DNA from: Proteiniphilum sp.
Lineage (GTDB): Bacteria > Bacteroidota > Bacteroidia > Bacteroidales > Dysgonomonadaceae
Reading direction: 5' to 3'
Length of the DNA stretch: 7,500 nt
Assembly: GCA_031255275.1 (NCBI GenBank)
Contig: JAIRSV010000037.1
Location: 1-7,500, forward strand
The notes beneath the pieces were generated by a model. The model did not search any database and was not told the origin of the DNA. It saw only the letters and a program-made list of their open reading frames with translations. Positions 6,221-7,500 of the stretch are shown piece after piece. Position numbers and translations under genes: made by a program. How positions within the stretch are numbered: position 1 is the first letter of the stretch; each line of letters starts with the position of its first letter.

Positions 6221-7369
6221 ATGGGAAAAGATAAGGAAAAAAGCGATGCAAAAAACGGGAAACCGGTTACCGTCGCCATTCATACGTATGAGAAAGCGTG
6301 TATATTGAAATCGATCCTCGAATCGGAAGGTATTCCGGCAGTCATACACGGTGTACAGGTGATCGATCCGGTTGTGCCCGGAAACGTGCGCGTGCGAATT
6401 AACGAAAATGACCTCCCCAGGGCGCTCCGGATCATCGAAGAGGCAGACTTCACGTCAGGCGGAGGGAAAAGGGAACGGAAAAAAACGAAGAAAGAGATCC
6501 TCATACCCGTAGATTTCTCCGATTATTCTCTGGCAGCGTGCGAATTCGGATTCCGCCTGGCGCGCGACATGGACTGCAGGGTGAAACTGCTTCATGCTTT
6601 TTTCACCCCCTTCTATCCCGCGTCGATTCCCTTTGGAGACTCCTTCACCCTGCAGACGGCCGACAAAGACCTTCTGCAGGACATCAGAGAGAGGACGAAA
6701 AAAGAGATGCGGAACCTGGAGGAAAAGATCGAACACAGAATAGCCTCGGGTTCCATACCGCAGATAGCCTATAAGACCGCTCTGATAGAGGGTTTGCCCG
6801 AAGAGGAAATCGTCACCTATTCCAGGATGATGTGCCCGACGGCCATCGTGATGGGAACGAGAGGGAAAAACGCCAAGGAACCCGATCTTATCGGAAGCGT
6901 CACCGCCGAAGTGATGGAAGGTTGCAGGACGCCCGTTTTCGCCATTCCCGAGGGGGCTAAAGCGAGAAGTCTTTCCGAAATGAAAACCGTTGTTTTCCTC
7001 ACCAACTTCCGGGAACGTGAGTTTAAGGCGTTCGATATTATGATGAAATTTCTACATTCCAGTCCCGTAAAAGTCTATCTGGCGCATATCTCCAAGAAGG
7101 AGGACGTGTGGAACGAAATCAAACTGTCGGGCGTACAGAAACGTTTTTCCGACCTCTATCCCCAGTCGCAGATCGAGTACAGGCTGCTCGACCAGAATGA
7201 TGAGGGGCTGGAGGTGACGCTGGACAAGTTTGCAGACGATCACAGGATTGACATGATATCTCTGTCGAGTTCGCGGCGCAATATCTTCGCCAGGATATTC
7301 AATCCGGGAATTGCCCGGAGAATGATATTTCATTCCGATACGCCGCTGCTGGTGATAAAAGGAATGTAG
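6221..7369 (+). CDS. DUF2007-like domain fused to tandem universal stress protein
   Basis: This 382-residue soluble protein has no signal peptide or membrane helix and should be cytoplasmic. Residues about 14-77 resemble DUF2007 (putative signal-transducing domain): VTVAIHTYEKACILKSILES, then GIPAVIHG and a closing helix PRALRIIEEAD. A basic linker (82-91, KKTKKE) leads to the first universal stress domain (about 91-245), which starts ILIPVDFSDYS. It holds the full ATP-binding pattern G212-x2-G215-x9-G225-S226, so it probably binds ATP. The second stress domain (about 254-381) starts KTVVFLTNF and ends TPLLVIKG, but its equivalent loop reads SLSSSRRNIFARIFNPGIA, lacking the glycines, so it has probably lost ATP binding. 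Such proteins commonly respond to starvation, redox or oxygen stress. The start follows an AT-rich leader, and the nearest alternative in-frame start would cut into the DUF2007 domain. No terminator follows immediately. Confidence 0.88.
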   Translation: MGKDKEKSDAKNGKPVTVAIHTYEKACILKSILESEGIPAVIHGVQVIDPVVPGNVRVRINENDLPRALRIIEEADFTSGGGKRERKKTKKEILIPVDFSDYSLAACEFGFRLARDMDCRVKLLHAFFTPFYPASIPFGDSFTLQTADKDLLQDIRERTKKEMRNLEEKIEHRIASGSIPQIAYKTALIEGLPEEEIVTYSRMMCPTAIVMGTRGKNAKEPDLIGSVTAEVMEGCRTPVFAIPEGAKARSLSEMKTVVFLTNFREREFKAFDIMMKFLHSSPVKVYLAHISKKEDVWNEIKLSGVQKRFSDLYPQSQIEYRLLDQNDEGLEVTLDKFADDHRIDMISLSSSRRNIFARIFNPGIARRMIFHSDTPLLVIKGM

Positions 7370-7371
7370 AG

Positions 7372-7390
7372 GGGAGCACCCGAGTGGCAA
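7372..7390 (+). repeat. 19-base direct repeat, copy 1
   Basis: GGGAGCACCCGAGTGGCAA begins 2 bases after the stress-protein stop codon. It is repeated with one change (A to G) at 7405-7423, and its first 11 bases recur at 7429-7439. Its CCCGAGTGG part (7379-7387) pairs with CCAGCTCGGG at 7397-7406 apart from one bulged base. Confidence 0.85.
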
Positions 7391-7404
7391 AAACAACCAG
7401 CTCG

Positions 7405-7423
7405 GGGAGCGCCCGAGTGGCAA
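7405..7423 (+). repeat. 19-base direct repeat, copy 2
   Basis: GGGAGCGCCCGAGTGGCAA differs from copy 1 at one base, with a start-to-start distance of 33 bases. Its CCCGAG (7412-7417) and TGG can pair backwards with the same central arm, CCAGCTCGGG at 7397-7406, so the two copies compete for one partner. No function is known to me. It may be part of a dispersed intergenic element or of the transcript's 3' end. Confidence 0.85.
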
Positions 7424-7443
7424 GGGGCGGGAGCACCCGCCCC
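7424..7443. repeat. GC-only inverted repeat with AGCA loop
   Basis: GGGGCGGG (7424-7431) and CCCGCCCC (7436-7443) form a perfect 8-bp stem around AGCA. The sequence also contains the third, partial copy of the neighbouring direct repeat (7429-7439). No T run follows on either strand, so it is not a standard intrinsic terminator by itself. It could protect the 3' end of the mRNA; that is inference. Confidence 0.8.
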
Positions 7444-7449
7444 GACGAA

Positions 7450-7488
7450 CGAAAAAGAAAACAGGGCAAGGCCATGGCCTTGCCCTGT
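7450..7488 (-). terminator. Intrinsic terminator on the minus strand, built on a 28-base perfect palindrome
   Basis: Bases 7461-7488 are a perfect palindrome: ACAGGGCAAGGCCA followed by its exact reverse complement. Read on the minus strand, the hairpin is followed by TTTCTTTTTC (complement of 7451-7460), the expected form of an intrinsic terminator, so it should end a gene coming in from the right. On the plus strand it is followed by ACATTATATATA with no clear T run in view. It could still help stop the stress-protein transcript, but less convincingly. Confidence 0.65.
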
Positions 7489-7500
7489 ACATTATATATA

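Noticed and set aside
7052..7492. A 146-codon minus-strand frame covering the 3' intergenic block
   Set aside because: It runs through the palindrome and repeats, overlaps the stress-protein gene antisense, and has a Pro/Arg/Gly/Ser-rich start typical of translated GC-rich repeats.

Overview
The window reads as ordinary chromosome from a Bacteroidota bacterium, most likely order Bacteroidales. The evidence is the batA-batB-batC-batD-batE gene order with Bacteroidales-like protein sequences, the TTTG...TAnnTTTG promoter pattern ahead of the later genes, and the weak use of Shine-Dalgarno sites. The exact genus cannot be fixed by eye. All genes are on the + strand and coding density is high. 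No tRNA, rRNA, CRISPR array, insertion sequence or phage gene was seen.

Bases 1-5696 are the distal part of a Bat (Bacteroides aerotolerance) operon. In order they hold the 3' half of batA, then batB, batC, batD, batE and a PAP2-type membrane phosphatase. The genes are tightly packed: batB and batC overlap by 1 base (TAATG), batE and the phosphatase overlap by 4 (ATGA), and the other gaps are 17-72 bases. BatA and BatB are membrane-anchored von Willebrand A proteins, BatC and BatE are TPR proteins, and BatD is a large exported beta-rich protein with one C-terminal membrane anchor. Together they look like a cell-envelope protein assembly; its molecular job is not settled. The MoxR ATPase and DUF58 genes that normally start this operon would lie to the left, outside the window.

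Bases 5697-6131 hold a separate unit. A good Bacteroidota-type promoter (5752-5782) precedes a small helix-turn-helix protein of 96 residues, whose start is best placed at 5841.

Bases 6132-7369 hold a tandem universal stress protein with a DUF2007-like domain fused to its N-terminus. It has its own TATCTTTG element and a strong hairpin at what should be the 5' end of its mRNA.

Bases 7370-7500 are non-coding and unusually structured. They contain two copies of a 19-base repeat that can pair alternately with one central arm, a GC-only hairpin, and a perfect 28-base palindrome. On the minus strand that palindrome is followed by a T-rich run, as in an intrinsic terminator, so a convergent gene probably lies just to the right. 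No clearly new system is visible. The least explained parts are this 3' intergenic block, the 5'-end hairpin of the stress-protein gene, and the small DNA-binding-like protein.
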